NCBI GenBank assembly: GCA_016763735.1
Contig: JAESTE010000104.1
Coordinates: 1 to 7,477, forward strand
Reading direction: 5' to 3'
Source: Nitrospinaceae bacterium
GTDB taxonomy: Bacteria; Nitrospinota; Nitrospinia; Nitrospinales; VA-1
DNA: 7,477 bases
Part shown: piece by piece, positions 6,895-7,477 of the stretch
How the letters are laid out: each line of letters begins with the position of its first letter
Position numbering within the stretch: position 1 is the first letter of the stretch
Position numbers and translations under genes: made by a program
The notes under the pieces: generated by a model
What the model saw: the letters and a program-made list of their open reading frames with translations, nothing else
Database searches by the model: none
What the model was told of the DNA's origin: nothing

Positions 6895-7386
6895 TAATGG
6901 AGCAATAGAGCAATCAACCAAACTAAAATCATCGCTTAAAAAGTAAGGCTTCACACTAAAGATTTCTATCGAGCTTATAAGGCTATCTTCTAGCTCTTTG
7001 CGTGCTTGCTCACCCGCTTCTGCATCACCATTTAGTATAATATCTACTGGTCGGTACCAATCTTTTTCTATATGAAACAACGCTAGACGTGACTTAGACC
7101 TTGATACTGGGTCTACAGGCATTAATGGAGGATGTGGAAACCTTTCATCAAAATATTCCATGATGACACGCGAATCATATAAAACCAGCTCACGGTCTAC
7201 CAAGGTAGGTACTGAGTTGTATGGGTTAAGTTCTGATAAGTCTTCCGGTTTATTATTTTGATCTATCTGCACAACATCAGCAGTGATGTCTTTTTCCGAA
7301 AGGACTATTCTGGTGCGGTGACTTTGTATACAAGATGGGTCTGAGAACAAAGTCATCACAGATCTTCGATTAGCGATTAACGCCAT
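6739..7386 (-). CDS. sspA: Stringent starvation protein A, 3' end apparently replaced
   Basis: The frame reads 215 aa from ATG at 7386. It closely follows the SspA family: an N-terminal thioredoxin-like half with RSVMTLFS (8-15), NPYNSVPTLVDREL (54-67) and YDSRVIMEY (70-78), then ERFPHPPLMPV (81-91), and an all-helical half with IEKDWY (106-111) and SLVDC...APLLWRLP (155-169). SspA is a glutathione-transferase fold protein without transferase activity that binds RNA polymerase and alters transcription during starvation and stress. The PHPP stretch (84-87) matches a conserved surface pocket important in characterised SspA proteins. Similarity continues through LPVEAKAIVEF (175-185). The remaining 30 residues do not look like the usual SspA ending and are antisense to cytochrome codons, so the near-normal total length is a coincidence. 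The gene follows a petC-like end by 31 bases, the usual gammaproteobacterial order; sspB would be expected next but is absent. Confidence 0.88.
   Translation of the reverse strand: MALIANRRSVMTLFSDPSCIQSHRTRIVLSEKDITADVVQIDQNNKPEDLSELNPYNSVPTLVDRELVLYDSRVIMEYFDERFPHPPLMPVDPVSRSKSRLALFHIEKDWYRPVDIILNGDAEAGEQARKELEDSLISSIEIFSVKPYFLSDDFSLVDCSIAPLLWRLPSLKINLPVEAKAIVEFVSRKESLQCHAVRVYPLFELEVRIYLIVLF
6815..6840. other. Probable chimeric junction between two unrelated genomic segments
   Basis: To the left, plus-strand codons still match the C-terminal region of the upstream cytochrome (the DP pair at residues 757-758 aligns with 713-714 of the first cytochrome). To the right, minus-strand codons match SspA up to about residue 185 (the AKAIVEF segment), which ends near 6832. 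Each gene runs on only as antisense of the other. The exact breakpoint cannot be fixed by eye; the range is where the two similarities meet. Confidence 0.7.
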
Positions 7387-7417
7387 ATAATTTCCAAGGT
7401 TTAGTTAATTGTTGCTT

Positions 7418-7477
7418 TTAATGTATGTCTTCCCAGTAGTCACGCTTCATGAAATACACAAGCACTCCCAAAGCGGC
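7418..7477 (-). CDS. petC: Cytochrome c1 (bc1 complex), last 19 codons only
   Basis: On the minus strand, bases 7477 to 7418 are an open frame of 19 codons ending in TAA. The peptide ends in VYFMKRDYWEDIH after a short hydrophobic stretch. This is the usual look of the cytochrome c1 C-terminus: the end of the membrane anchor followed by a charged K-[KR]-[DE]-YW-x-D-[VI]-H tail. Cytochrome c1 passes electrons from the Rieske protein to soluble cytochrome c in respiratory complex III. The position directly before sspA matches the petABC-sspA order common in Gammaproteobacteria and supports both calls. Only the anchor's end is present; the rest lies beyond the window. Confidence 0.75.
   Translation of the reverse strand, partial: AALGVLVYFMKRDYWEDIH

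Noticed and set aside
6850..7477. Base composition shift as proof of the chimera
   Set aside because: Hand counts of a few 60-base stretches gave 36, 26 and 22 G+C, with the two cytochrome samples themselves far apart, so the evidence rests on gene structure instead.

Overview
The window carries two unrelated blocks that meet near position 6830. Positions 1 to about 6830 read left to right and encode exported or periplasmic proteins of a haem-rich bacterium. In order these are the 3' part of an NHL-repeat beta-propeller protein, a small secreted protein with four cysteines, a stand-alone histidine phosphotransfer (Hpt) protein, and two long paralogous multihaem c-type cytochromes joined by a 4-base GTGA overlap. 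From about 6830 to the end the genes read right to left and are typical of Gammaproteobacteria: the start and most of sspA (stringent starvation protein A), preceded by the last 19 codons of what looks like petC (cytochrome c1). petC-sspA is a well-known gammaproteobacterial order.

The two cytochromes are the main biological content. The first (792 aa, signal peptide) has 11 CXXCH haem sites and one CX4CH site. The second (790 aa as read, N-terminal hydrophobic segment that may be an anchor) has 10 CXXCH sites. Their haem sites line up one to one: site 10 of the first is an EWGMH remnant in the second, and site 12 of the first would fall just past the point where the second is cut. They look like a tandem duplication, with one soluble and one possibly tethered periplasmic electron carrier or redox enzyme. 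I cannot name the family or the substrate.

The most important observation is the tail-to-tail junction. The last ~18-20 residues of the second cytochrome are the antisense of conserved sspA sequence, and the last ~30 residues of the sspA frame are the antisense of cytochrome sequence. Both genes therefore appear truncated at the same point. This is best explained by a chimeric join (assembly or whole-genome-amplification artefact) or, less likely, a real rearrangement. The organism of the left block cannot be fixed from sequence alone. Dense multihaem cytochromes together with GDGGPA-type NHL proteins would fit lineages such as Nitrospinota, Nitrospirota or former Deltaproteobacteria, but this is a low-confidence inference.

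No RNA genes, CRISPR arrays, insertion sequences or origins were seen. The non-coding gaps are all short (31 to 117 bases). The only structured one is 1651-1767, which holds several small hairpins.
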